Part shown: piece by piece, positions 1-6,365 of the stretch
Layout: each line of letters begins with the position of its first letter
Position numbering within the stretch: position 1 is the first letter of the stretch
Position numbers and translations under genes: made by a program
The notes under the pieces: generated by a model
What the model was told of the DNA's origin: nothing
Seen by the model: only the letters and a program-made list of their open reading frames with translations
The model's database searches: none
Assembly: GCA_019419405.1 (NCBI GenBank)
Contig: DYAA01000003.1
Location: 1-8,112, forward strand
Direction of reading: 5' to 3'
DNA: 8,112 nucleotides
Source: Collinsella sp.
GTDB taxonomy: Bacteria; Actinomycetota; Coriobacteriia; Coriobacteriales; Coriobacteriaceae

Positions 1-93
1 CAGGCATTTGAGACACTCGAGGCCCAGCGCAGCGCCGCTGGCACCAGATACGCCAACGACAATGCGACGGGGACGGACAGAAGACTCAGGCAT
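1..93 (-). CDS. ubiX: UbiX-family flavin prenyltransferase, N-terminal fragment
   Basis: Only the first 31 codons are in the window; the gene continues past base 1. The visible N-terminus has a beta strand followed by the glycine-rich FMN-binding turn GVSGASGA (residues 14-21), which is the hallmark of UbiX/Pad1/BsdB/LpdB proteins. These enzymes join a dimethylallyl group to FMN to make prenylated FMN, the cofactor of UbiD decarboxylases; bacterial members characterised so far use dimethylallyl monophosphate. The ATG at 93 has a good ribosome-binding site (AAGGAG, bases 99-104, spacer 5). It lies 33 bases downstream of the UbiD gene on the same strand, so the two are almost certainly one operon and this UbiX probably serves that UbiD. 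The call rests on the motif plus the neighbour; the C-terminal part cannot be checked here. Confidence 0.85.
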   Translation of the reverse strand, partial: MPESSVRPRRIVVGVSGASGAALGLECLKCL

Positions 94-126
94 GGCAACT
101 CCTTGACTACTTGGTAGGGCTACGTA

Positions 127-1614
127 CTAGAAAGCGAGCTCTGCTGCCCACTTATCTGTATCGATCTCCATGAACTGCGAGCGGATGAAGTTCTTCTTAA
201 GGTTGAACGGGACCGTGCAGTCGAAGATGGCCTTGCAGGCGATGCCGTGCTCGCGGATCGAAGGATCGAACGCGGGGTCGTTGGACGGGTCGAGCACGTG
301 GCAGTGGCAGCCGGGGATGGTGATGAGGTCCACGTCGGCCTGGAAGCGCGTGGTCATGGCCCACATCACGTCGCTCATGTCGAAGATGTCAACGTCTTCG
401 TCAACCAGGATCACATGCTTGAGCTCGGAGAATGCCGAGAAGGCGAGCATGGCGGCGTTGCGCTGACGGCCCTCGTCATTTTTGCTCGACTTCTTGAACT
501 GCATGATGGCAACGAACTTGCCGCCGCCGCAGGGGGCGGCGTGAACGTTGAGCAGGCGGCCCGGGATAGCGGTCTCGACCATCTTGTAGATGGAAGCCTC
601 GGTGGGGATGCCCGCCATGGACACGTGCTCGTGCGAAGGGCCGATGCAGCTCTCCATGATGGGATTGACGCGCGTGGTGACGGCGGTGATCTTGATCACC
701 GGGCAGACCTTGGCGCCACCGGTGTAGCCGGGGAACTCGGGCATGGCATAGCCGTGGCCGTTGACGTCCTCGTTGATGGCCTCGTCGTGCATGAGGTAGC
801 CCTCGAGCACGTACTCGGCATTGGCGATGCACTTCTGCGGAACGGTAACGCAATCGGCAAGCTCGACGGCGTGGCCGCGCAGGGCGCCGGCGATCTGCAG
901 CTCGTTGAAGCCGAGCGGCGTGGTGGGAGCCTCGAAGCCGCAGCACATGTACACGGCGGGGTCCAAGCCGATGGAGATGGAGATGGGCATGTCCTCGCCG
1001 CGCTGGCAGTACTCGTCAAAAAAGGCGCCAAGGTGACGGCTGCCCGGGGTGATCCACATGGCGAGCTTGTCCTTGTCGACGCAGGAGAAGCGGTGGATGG
1101 TCACGTCGGACTGGGAGCCGTCGGGGCTCGTGCCGTAGGCGAGGCCCATGGTGATGTAGGGGCCGCCGTCGACGGGCGTGTTGGTGGGAGCGGGGACGAT
1201 CTTGCGCAGGTCAAAGCCCTCGTCGTTCGCCTTGTACACAACCTCCTGGCAGTCGATGTGCGCGCCCTCGGCGATCTGCTTGGGCGCGATCAGGTTCTCG
1301 AAGCGCTTGCCGATCTCGAGGCCCAGGTGCTCCTCGTCAAGGTCGAGCAGGGCGGCAACGCGCTTGCGGCTGGCAAGCATGCCGATGCAGACCTTGGCAT
1401 CGTCAAAGCCCTTGACGTTGTTGAAGACCATCGCCGGACCCTCTTTGGTCGGACGCATAACGGTACCGCCGGCACCGACGTGGCGATAGACGCCCGAGAC
1501 CTCGGCGTCCGGGTCGACCTGGGTGTCGGTCTCGAGCAGCTGGCCCGGCATCTCGCGCAAAAAGTCGAGTGCGGAGCGCAGGTCGTGGATCTGGGAAGCA
1601 TCGGTAGTGGACAT
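127..1614 (-). CDS. UbiD-family prFMN-dependent hydroxyarylic acid decarboxylase (LpdC/BsdC-like)
   Basis: A 495-residue protein, the usual length for UbiD enzymes. It is predicted to be a cytoplasmic, prFMN- and metal-dependent, non-oxidative aromatic acid (de)carboxylase. Family segments in order: DVTIHR (170-175), carrying the Arg that matches the catalytic/prFMN-binding Arg; ITPGSRH (188-194); IGLDPA (215-220); FEAPTTPLGFNEL (227-239); the acidic block AEYVLEG (266-272); MPEFPGYTGG (291-300); LVDEDVDIFD (403-412); and a C-terminal IFDCTVPF (463-470). By memory this set, especially DVTIHR and APTTP-G-NEL, fits gallate/protocatechuate/4-hydroxybenzoate decarboxylases (LpdC, BsdC) better than ubiquinone-pathway UbiD. 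The exact substrate cannot be read from sequence. The frame is open to 1722, but ATG 1614 is chosen because AAAGGAG (1621-1627) sits 6 bases upstream and the extra 36 residues look like untranslated leader. It lies between the permease and ubiX genes. Confidence 0.9.
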   Translation of the reverse strand: MSTTDASQIHDLRSALDFLREMPGQLLETDTQVDPDAEVSGVYRHVGAGGTVMRPTKEGPAMVFNNVKGFDDAKVCIGMLASRKRVAALLDLDEEHLGLEIGKRFENLIAPKQIAEGAHIDCQEVVYKANDEGFDLRKIVPAPTNTPVDGGPYITMGLAYGTSPDGSQSDVTIHRFSCVDKDKLAMWITPGSRHLGAFFDEYCQRGEDMPISISIGLDPAVYMCCGFEAPTTPLGFNELQIAGALRGHAVELADCVTVPQKCIANAEYVLEGYLMHDEAINEDVNGHGYAMPEFPGYTGGAKVCPVIKITAVTTRVNPIMESCIGPSHEHVSMAGIPTEASIYKMVETAIPGRLLNVHAAPCGGGKFVAIMQFKKSSKNDEGRQRNAAMLAFSAFSELKHVILVDEDVDIFDMSDVMWAMTTRFQADVDLITIPGCHCHVLDPSNDPAFDPSIREHGIACKAIFDCTVPFNLKKNFIRSQFMEIDTDKWAAELAF

Positions 1615-1720
1615 AGCGTGCTCCTTTCGGGAGAGTGCCCGGCGACGGGAGTGCCGCCGGGCTGGGTAACGTAGTGGGGCCGCAGCGCTTATAGATGGGG
1701 CGCTCGGGCACTTGCAGTTC

Positions 1721-1758
1721 AAGCAGTCGACTAATTGCAGCCAAGCACTCGACTGCTT
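1721..1758 (-). repeat. 10-bp perfect inverted repeat at the permease/decarboxylase junction
   Basis: AAGCAGTCGA (1721-1730) and its exact complement TCGACTGCTT (1749-1758) flank an 18-base loop. One arm overlaps the TAA stop of the permease. No U-run follows on the minus strand, so it is a poor intrinsic terminator. It could be an mRNA processing or stability hairpin that lets permease and decarboxylase be made in different amounts. The rest of the 142-base gap (1615-1756) holds a weaker GC-rich 7-bp stem (GCCCGGC 1637-1643 with GCCGGGC 1656-1662) and the UbiD ribosome-binding site. Confidence 0.55.
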
Positions 1759-3214
1759 ACATCAGGCCAAAGAGGTGGAACCAGGCAGCCTCGACCAACA
1801 CGACGATAAAGACGACCGCAGTGAGGGGAATGCCCATGCGCATGGCCTCTTTGGAGGTGTAGCCGCCGGCATCCTTGCCCTCGCCGATAAGGATCGGCAG
1901 GTTATGGAACGGCAGGATGTAGTGGATGTTGATGGACGTGAAGACGATGAGCGCCACGGCAAGCGGGCTTACGCTGGAGCCGGCCGCGAAGCTGATGAAC
2001 GCCGGCACGCACACGCCGAGCACGGCCATGACCGAGCCCATGAACATGTGGATGATCATGGAGAGCGCGGCGACGAGCAGGGCGAACAGGAAGATGTTCT
2101 CGGGCACGGAGCTGGGAAGCACGACGTCGGCGATCCAGGCGTTCATACCGGTGGCACCGCCCACGGAGCCCACGGCCATGGCGGCCGTCAGGAACATGAG
2201 GGACTTGATGTCGACAGCATTCCAGCTGGCGGGGGTGAGGACCTCGCCGATGACGGGCATGGCGAGGCAGACGCCGATGGCCAGGGTGACCCAGCCGATG
2301 TAATCGCCCGAGACGGTGAGCCACAGCGCGATGGCGATGATAAGCCACACGATGGTGCGGATCTCCTTGACGGAGAGCTTGCCGAGCGCAGCCTGCTTGG
2401 CCACGATCTGCTCGCGATCGTAGACGAGCTCCTTGCTGGGCTTAAAGAGGAAGAGGCCCAGGAACAGGGTGCACAGCAGCGCGACCAGCATGGGCACGCT
2501 CATGTACAGGAACCAGTCGACGAAGGACGGGCTCATGCCGCCGGCCTCGGCGCTGTACTGCGCAACGAGCGGGTTGAGCGTGGAATCGCCCGTCAGGAAG
2601 AACATGGAGCCCGGGGCGGCAGCGGCAAACACGAGGAAGCCGAGCTTGCCGCGGTCGTCGTCACCGTAGCCGGCGGACTCGGCGATGACCGAGACGACGG
2701 CGAGGATGAGGAAGGCGCGGGGGAACGGATGCGGGATCAGCAGCGACAGCACAAAGGTGAGCGCGAAGATCGAGATGATGAGCGACTTGGCGTCGCGCAC
2801 GAACTTGAGCATGAACGCATAGGCGATGCGCTCGCCCAGGCCCGACTCCTTGACTGCACTGGCGATGAGGTAGGCGCCGATGACGAGCCACATGGTGGCT
2901 TTGGTCCACGAGCTAAACGTGGAGGCGACCGTCGCCGAGATGCTCGCGGCGCCCGTGTCGTCCACGCACACCTTAAACAGAACGAGCAGCGCGCAGTAGA
3001 GCAGGCCCACAAAGCCCGGCTGTGCCACGCCACATGCCCAGAACACCACCGTGGCGAGCGTCAGTGCCAGACAGGTCTGACCGCCGACCGTAAGCTCGAC
3101 CGTCGAGCTCAGCTCCGCCAAAGGAAGAAACTTCACTAGCAAAAAGACAACGATACCCAGCACAAAGCCAATTTCGCGCTTGGTGATCTTAAACGCCTTC
3201 TTTTCCGCTTCCAT
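1757..3214 (-). CDS. SLC13/DASS-family anion (carboxylate) permease
   Basis: A 485-residue integral membrane protein with about 12-14 hydrophobic segments spread over residues 14-483. It looks like the divalent-anion:sodium symporter (SLC13/citrate-transporter) superfamily. Family-like features are the two re-entrant-loop regions: TGDSTLNPL (208-216), in the place of the first S-N-T-type substrate/Na+ motif, and MGSVMAVLGV (392-401) in the second half. A late SINIHYILPFHN block (427-438) follows. The charged loop near 257-285 separates the two halves. Context in a UbiD/UbiX operon suggests it imports the carboxylate that UbiD decarboxylates; this is inference. ATG 3214 is preferred over the 17-codon longer frame because AAAGGTGGGGAG precedes it closely. 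Upstream lie a terminator-like hairpin and a candidate operator. The decarboxylase gene starts 142 bases downstream. Confidence 0.8.
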   Translation of the reverse strand: MEAEKKAFKITKREIGFVLGIVVFLLVKFLPLAELSSTVELTVGGQTCLALTLATVVFWACGVAQPGFVGLLYCALLVLFKVCVDDTGAASISATVASTFSSWTKATMWLVIGAYLIASAVKESGLGERIAYAFMLKFVRDAKSLIISIFALTFVLSLLIPHPFPRAFLILAVVSVIAESAGYGDDDRGKLGFLVFAAAAPGSMFFLTGDSTLNPLVAQYSAEAGGMSPSFVDWFLYMSVPMLVALLCTLFLGLFLFKPSKELVYDREQIVAKQAALGKLSVKEIRTIVWLIIAIALWLTVSGDYIGWVTLAIGVCLAMPVIGEVLTPASWNAVDIKSLMFLTAAMAVGSVGGATGMNAWIADVVLPSSVPENIFLFALLVAALSMIIHMFMGSVMAVLGVCVPAFISFAAGSSVSPLAVALIVFTSINIHYILPFHNLPILIGEGKDAGGYTSKEAMRMGIPLTAVVFIVVLVEAAWFHLFGLM

Positions 3215-3270
3215 CTCCCCACCTTTCTTGTTGGGGGCGCTCCGGATTCGCAGCCACGTTGCCACTTAAA

Positions 3271-3298
3271 AAGGGGCGCCCGTTATCGGACACCCCTT
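3271..3298 (-). terminator. Intrinsic terminator or attenuator hairpin in front of the permease
   Basis: On the minus strand AAGGGGTGTCCG (3298-3287), loop ATAA, CGGGCGCCCCTT (3282-3271) form a continuous 12-bp stem including two G-U pairs, with UUU directly after (five U in all with the stem end). The G-U pairs would be A-C mismatches on the plus strand, so it is built for the minus strand. It is only 56 bases before the permease ATG. It may be a second terminator for the fusion gene upstream, or an attenuator in the permease leader. Confidence 0.65.
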
Positions 3299-3306
3299 AC
3301 GTTGCG

Positions 3307-3325
3307 CTGTGTTGTTGCAATACAG
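3307..3325 (-). promoter_or_regulatory. Candidate operator CTGTAT-N7-ACACAG upstream of the permease
   Basis: On the minus strand this reads CTGTATTGCAACAACACAG. It is an imperfect palindrome that matches 16 of 19 bases of the perfect palindrome between the fusion gene and the MFS gene (4448-4466). Its edge overlaps a possible -35 hexamer TTGACT (3329-3324, minus strand), but I see no good -10 box at the proper distance. The T-N11-A geometry fits a LysR-type regulator; B. subtilis bsdBCD is known to be LysR-controlled. The regulator itself is not in the window. Confidence 0.55.
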
Positions 3326-3365
3326 TCAAGCGGATTTTTTGGATGAGGAGCGATCCTCTGGGCAA

Positions 3366-3430
3366 AAACCGTCACAACATTCGACGCTTTTCCTCGATTT
3401 CGAGATTTTCATCGAATGTTGTGACGGTTT
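3366..3430 (-). terminator. 19-bp perfect palindrome with inner stem, terminator of the fusion gene
   Basis: Arms 3366-3384 and 3412-3430 are exact complements over 19 bases. The 27-base loop contains a second small stem, CTCGA (3393-3397) with TCGAG (3400-3404). Read on the minus strand the stem runs into five U (GGUUU then UU), so it can end transcripts of the gene that stops at 3458. Between that stop codon and the palindrome is a further small stem (CAAAGG 3439-3444, CCTTTG 3452-3457). The long AT-rich perfect arms also look like a dispersed intergenic repeat. Confidence 0.7.
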
Positions 3431-3457
3431 GGATATGGCAAAGGGACTGTACCTTTG

Positions 3458-4405
3458 TTACATAGCGAGGGCCGTACGGATGGATGGGTCGCTGAGAGCC
3501 TCGCGGAGCCAGGGGGCCAGCTGCTCGGGGTGACCCTGCAGGTAGCCTTTAAGCTCGGACGGGGCCACGCGGCGCACTTCCGAGATCTCCTCTTGGTTGA
3601 TATGCAGCTCGCCCGGCTCAACATGGGCAAGGTAGACCTCGCACCATTCGCACTCGCAGCGGTCGTCGCCGTGGTCCTCGCGGTACACCACGTGTCCGAG
3701 GTGCTTGAGCTGATCGGGCTCGCGCGTGATGCCAAGCTCTTCGTTGATGCGACGTGCCGTGGCGGCCGCGACGTCTTCCCCGGGGAGCGGATGGCCGGCA
3801 CAGCCATCGGCCAGCACCCCGCCCCACAGGCGTTTGAGCGGACTGCGACGACAGAGCAGCAGGCGCGCGTCTTCGCCCTGGCCCTCGACCAGAAGCGTCA
3901 GAAATGCCTGATGCAGGATTCCCTCGCCGGTATGGGCCTCGATGCGGTCGACGGGGCCAAGCGCCTCGCCGGTCGCGGCATCGACCGCCACGACCTCGGC
4001 GCCTGCGCCGCCCTCATCCCAGCCGGCGCGCAGAATGCGGGCTGCGGCCTCCTCGAGCGCGGCGATGAGTTCCTTGGTGGTATCGAGCATGCGCCGCAAG
4101 TCGTCCGCGGTCGCGTTCTCCACATGAAAACCCGTGCTTGCAACTACCGGCACGCCAAAGCGCGTGGCCAGCGCCGCCGCAATATCGTGCGCCGGAATTT
4201 CGTCTCGATGGCACGGAACGGCCAGGATGCTCACCGTCGCCGTACGGCCGGGCTCGGGGCGAGGAATGGCCTGCGCCGTGGCGCCCAGGTGCGCAAACTC
4301 CGGCGAGCAGGCGTACACCGCCATGCCTCGCGGCGTCACCGTCAACTGGGCCTCGAGCGCAAACTTGCCCTCGCCCACTACAACCTTTGTCGTGTGCATA
4401 CCCAT
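3458..4405 (-). CDS. Fusion of LpdD-like prFMN chaperone domain and IDI-like Nudix domain lacking the catalytic Cys
   Basis: 315 residues in two domains. Residues about 7-118 look like LpdD, the small prFMN-handling partner of gallate decarboxylase: FAHLGATA (37-44), PCHRDE (64-69), TGFHVENAT (91-99). Residues about 136-305 are a type-I isopentenyl-diphosphate isomerase fold. Against E. coli IDI the metal ligands are all kept (H158, H165, H205, E251, E253), as are Y241 and W299 and a Nudix box G204-I226 (GX5EX7RRxxEExG). The IDI catalytic Cys67, the residue just before GHP, is Ala203 here, with a Cys one place earlier (C202). Classical isomerase activity is therefore doubtful. The domain may act on DMAPP/IPP, for instance releasing dimethylallyl phosphate for UbiX; this is inference. 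ATG 4405 has AGGAG 5 bases upstream; the longer frame to 4579 runs through the regulatory region. It is followed by two terminator-like hairpins, then the permease. Confidence 0.8.
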   Translation of the reverse strand: MGMHTTKVVVGEGKFALEAQLTVTPRGMAVYACSPEFAHLGATAQAIPRPEPGRTATVSILAVPCHRDEIPAHDIAAALATRFGVPVVASTGFHVENATADDLRRMLDTTKELIAALEEAAARILRAGWDEGGAGAEVVAVDAATGEALGPVDRIEAHTGEGILHQAFLTLLVEGQGEDARLLLCRRSPLKRLWGGVLADGCAGHPLPGEDVAAATARRINEELGITREPDQLKHLGHVVYREDHGDDRCECEWCEVYLAHVEPGELHINQEEISEVRRVAPSELKGYLQGHPEQLAPWLREALSDPSIRTALAM

Positions 4406-4445
4406 GGGATCTCCTGTCGCCCGCAATGTACCTGAGACCATCTTC

Positions 4446-4468
4446 GCCTGTATTGCGACTATACAGGC
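4446..4468. promoter_or_regulatory. Perfect 8-bp palindromic operator between divergent genes
   Basis: GCCTGTAT (4446-4453), spacer TGCGACT, ATACAGGC (4461-4468): exact inverted arms with a 7-base spacer, centred 52 bases upstream of the fusion gene ATG and 110 bases upstream of the MFS start. The core GTAT-N7-ATAC satisfies the LysR T-N11-A pattern. The same core recurs in front of the permease (3307-3325). It could control the fusion gene, the MFS gene, or both. Confidence 0.65.
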
Positions 4469-4523
4469 AAGCGCAGCCTGCGACAAAGGAGGCAGGCACC
4501 TGACACATTCTGTTAGAGTTGCA

Positions 4524-4536
4524 GGGATTGAATCCC
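4524..4536. promoter_or_regulatory. 13-bp palindrome GGGATT-G-AATCCC before the MFS gene
   Basis: GGGATT (4524-4529) and AATCCC (4531-4536) are exact inverted arms about a single G, 30 bases before the chosen MFS start. The position fits an operator or a short mRNA hairpin close to the ribosome-binding site. No clear -35/-10 pair could be assigned; the nearest -10-like words are TAGAGT (4514) and TATTCA (4540). Confidence 0.35.
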
Positions 4537-4566
4537 GCTTATTCATGCGACATTGGAGTGACAACC

Positions 4567-5802
4567 TTGACCGCCGCAACCACGCCTAAAAGTAAGTCAA
4601 CCGCCGCCGCGCTCTCCCCCGCGCGCACCAGGCTCTGCCTGGCGCTGCTCGTGCTGCTGGGATTCTCGCTCGGCTGCTCCGAGTTCGTGGTCATCGGCAT
4701 CGAAAGTGACTTGGCGACGGAACTCGGCATATCGCTTGCCGCTGCGGGCCAGCTCATCAGCGTTTTTGCACTGGTCTACGCCATCGCGACGCCGGTGCTT
4801 GCGCTCAGCACGGGGCGCTTCCGTCGTTACCAGCTGCTCGTGTGCTACAGCATTATCTTTGTGCTCGGCAATCTGGTCATGGCGTTGGCGCCCAACTTCC
4901 AGGTACTGTTTATCTCGCGCATTGTCCTGGGATCCGTCTCGGGCGCACTGCTCGCCGTGGGCGTGACGTACATCCCCGAGCTGCTGTCCCCGCAGCAAAC
5001 TTCGCTTGCCATCTCGGTCGTGTACGGCGCGTTTTCCGTGGCGATGGTCTTTGTGACCTCGATTGGCAAGTTTGTGGCCGACACGCTCGACTGGCACGTG
5101 GCCATGTACGGTACGCTGACCTTTGCCGTTTTGATCTGCGGAGCGCTCGTGGCGTTTATGCCGCGCGCCGGACAGACCGACGAACCCGCTACCTTCCGCG
5201 AGCAGGCGGGTCTGCTACGCGAACCGAGCATCATCACCGGCATGCTTATCTTTTTGTTTGGCGTGGGCTCGGTCTATGTATTCTACGGCTACGTTACGCC
5301 TTATCTTGAGCAGGCGCTGGGTATGGGCACTGTTCAGGCGAGCACCACGCTTATGGCCTACGGCGTGTTCTGCCTGATCTCGAACATCCTGGGCGGATGG
5401 ATCGACGCACGTTTTGGCATGAAGGCACTGCTTGTGACGTTTGTGCTGCAGGCTGCGGCGTTGCTCGGGCTGTTTGCCGTGGGCGGCACCATGCCGCTCG
5501 CGCTGGTCTTTGTCTTTAGCTTGGCGCTGCTCATGTACCTGTTCTCAGTCTCGTGCATCACACACTTTATGAACGTGGCACGCAGCCGCCATCCCAAATC
5601 GATGGTACTCGCGAGCTCGGTAGAACCCATGGCGTTTAACGTCGGCATTTCGTTTGGCACCGCAGTGGGCGGCGCCGTGGTGAGCAGCGTTGGCATTGCC
5701 TACGTTGGCGCGGTTGGTGCCGCGTTCTCGCTTGTGGCCTGGGCGCTTACGCTGGTGACGATTAAGCTGGCTCGCTGGGAGCGCAAGCGGGCGAGGGCGT
5801 AA
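4567..5802 (+). CDS. MFS efflux transporter, DHA1 (AraJ/YdhP-like)
   Basis: 411 residues with about 12 hydrophobic helices, typical of DHA1 drug/sugar efflux proteins. Helix 1 holds GCSEFVVIGIESDLA (36-50), close to the G-x-S/T-E-F signature of AraJ/YdhP-type carriers. The helix 2-3 loop has STGRFRRY (81-88), a reduced motif A. Helix 4 starts with an Arg, SRIVLGSVSGA (117-127), as in motif B. The C-terminal half begins near IITGMLIF and ends in a basic tail. It probably exports a small organic molecule by proton antiport; the substrate is unknown. The frame is open from a TTG at 4519, and a GTG at 4558 is possible. TTG 4567 is chosen because GGAG (4555-4558) lies 8 bases upstream. It is divergent from the chaperone/IDI fusion gene and shares its regulatory region, so export of a product of that pathway is possible. 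Confidence 0.85.
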   Translation: MTAATTPKSKSTAAALSPARTRLCLALLVLLGFSLGCSEFVVIGIESDLATELGISLAAAGQLISVFALVYAIATPVLALSTGRFRRYQLLVCYSIIFVLGNLVMALAPNFQVLFISRIVLGSVSGALLAVGVTYIPELLSPQQTSLAISVVYGAFSVAMVFVTSIGKFVADTLDWHVAMYGTLTFAVLICGALVAFMPRAGQTDEPATFREQAGLLREPSIITGMLIFLFGVGSVYVFYGYVTPYLEQALGMGTVQASTTLMAYGVFCLISNILGGWIDARFGMKALLVTFVLQAAALLGLFAVGGTMPLALVFVFSLALLMYLFSVSCITHFMNVARSRHPKSMVLASSVEPMAFNVGISFGTAVGGAVVSSVGIAYVGAVGAAFSLVAWALTLVTIKLARWERKRARA

Positions 5803-5853
5803 GCGCAGATGCGATACTCGAGCTCGATGATGGCGATCGAAAGGAAACCGCAT

Positions 5854-6300
5854 ATGCAACGTGTACTGTTTATCTGCCATGGGAACATCTGCCGCTCGAC
5901 GATGGCTGAGTCGGTGTTTACCGAGCTCGTGCGCCGCGCTGGGCGCGAGGCGGAGTTTGTCATCGATTCCGCAGCGACCTCAACTGAGGAGATTGGCAAC
6001 CCGCCGCACCACGGTACCGTTGCCAAGCTACGCGAGGCCGGAATTCCCATCGTCGCACATCGCGCACGTCAGGTGCGTCGCGCGGAGTATGGCGACTGGG
6101 ATCGCATTGTCTATATGGATGCCGAGAACGCGCGCAGCCTGCGTCGCATCTTTGGCGACGACCCCGACGGCAAGATTTCGCGCTTGCTCGATTGGACCGA
6201 GCGCCCCGGCGACGTGGCCGATCCCTGGTACACCGGCAATTTCGATGCCACCTACCGCGATGTGCTCGACGGTTGCACCGCTATGCTCGAGCAACTGTAG
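5854..6300 (+). CDS. Low-molecular-weight protein tyrosine phosphatase
   Basis: 148 residues, normal length for this family. The phosphate loop C-X5-R is at the N-terminus: CHGNICRS (residues 8-15), with nucleophile C8 and R14. The general acid is in DPW (D123-W125), placed about 20 residues from the C-terminus as expected. It removes phosphate from phosphotyrosine in proteins; in many bacteria such enzymes work on capsule-related tyrosine kinases, but no such kinase is in this window. The Cys-loop excludes use as a classical thioredoxin-linked arsenate reductase only weakly, since the folds are related. The in-frame ATG at 5809 is rejected because AAAGGA (5840-5845) stands 8 bases before ATG 5854. 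It follows the MFS gene by 51 bases and is probably in the same transcript. Confidence 0.92.
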   Translation: MQRVLFICHGNICRSTMAESVFTELVRRAGREAEFVIDSAATSTEEIGNPPHHGTVAKLREAGIPIVAHRARQVRRAEYGDWDRIVYMDAENARSLRRIFGDDPDGKISRLLDWTERPGDVADPWYTGNFDATYRDVLDGCTAMLEQL

Positions 6301-6337
6301 GAAAGCGAGGTCGCAGGCCACGCCTTCGGCGCGAAAC

Positions 6338-6355
6338 GAGCGTGGATAATCTCCC
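6338..6355 (+). repeat. Direct, slightly diverged copy of the adjacent palindrome arm
   Basis: GAGCGTGGATAATCTCCC matches GAGCGTGGATTTTCTCCC at 6367-6384 in 16 of 18 positions and lies 29 bases before it in the same orientation. The inverted arm at 6413-6430 can pair with either copy, so two alternative hairpins are possible. Lies in the gap between the convergent phosphatase and TIGR04076-like genes. Confidence 0.7.
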
Positions 6356-6365
6356 GCATGAAAAA

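Noticed and set aside
247..1674. Long plus-strand open frame of 475 codons opposite the UbiD gene
   Set aside because: It is the reverse shadow of a GC-rich gene: low-complexity Ala/Gly/Val/Asp/His composition, no family motifs, and the minus-strand UbiD is unmistakable.
1712..3139. Plus-strand open frame of 475 codons opposite the permease
   Set aside because: Composition is Asp/His/Glu/Gly-rich with no hydrophobic core; it is the antisense of a membrane protein.
3458..4405. Plain annotation as isopentenyl-diphosphate isomerase
   Set aside because: The catalytic Cys position is Ala, and about 120 N-terminal residues form an extra LpdD-like domain; a simple IDI label would mislead.
3455..4435. 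Plus-strand open frame opposite the chaperone/IDI fusion
   Set aside because: Arg/Ala/His-rich shadow with no motif or good start; the minus strand has clear LpdD-like and IDI-like motifs.
4484..4491. Strong ribosome-binding-like AAAGGAGG on the plus strand
   Set aside because: No ATG, GTG or TTG follows at a workable distance and an in-frame TGA comes soon; probably chance.
4406..4579. 58-codon N-terminal extension of the fusion gene
   Set aside because: It crosses the perfect palindrome and the MFS leader, has no ribosome-binding site, and ATG 4405 has AGGAG at good spacing.
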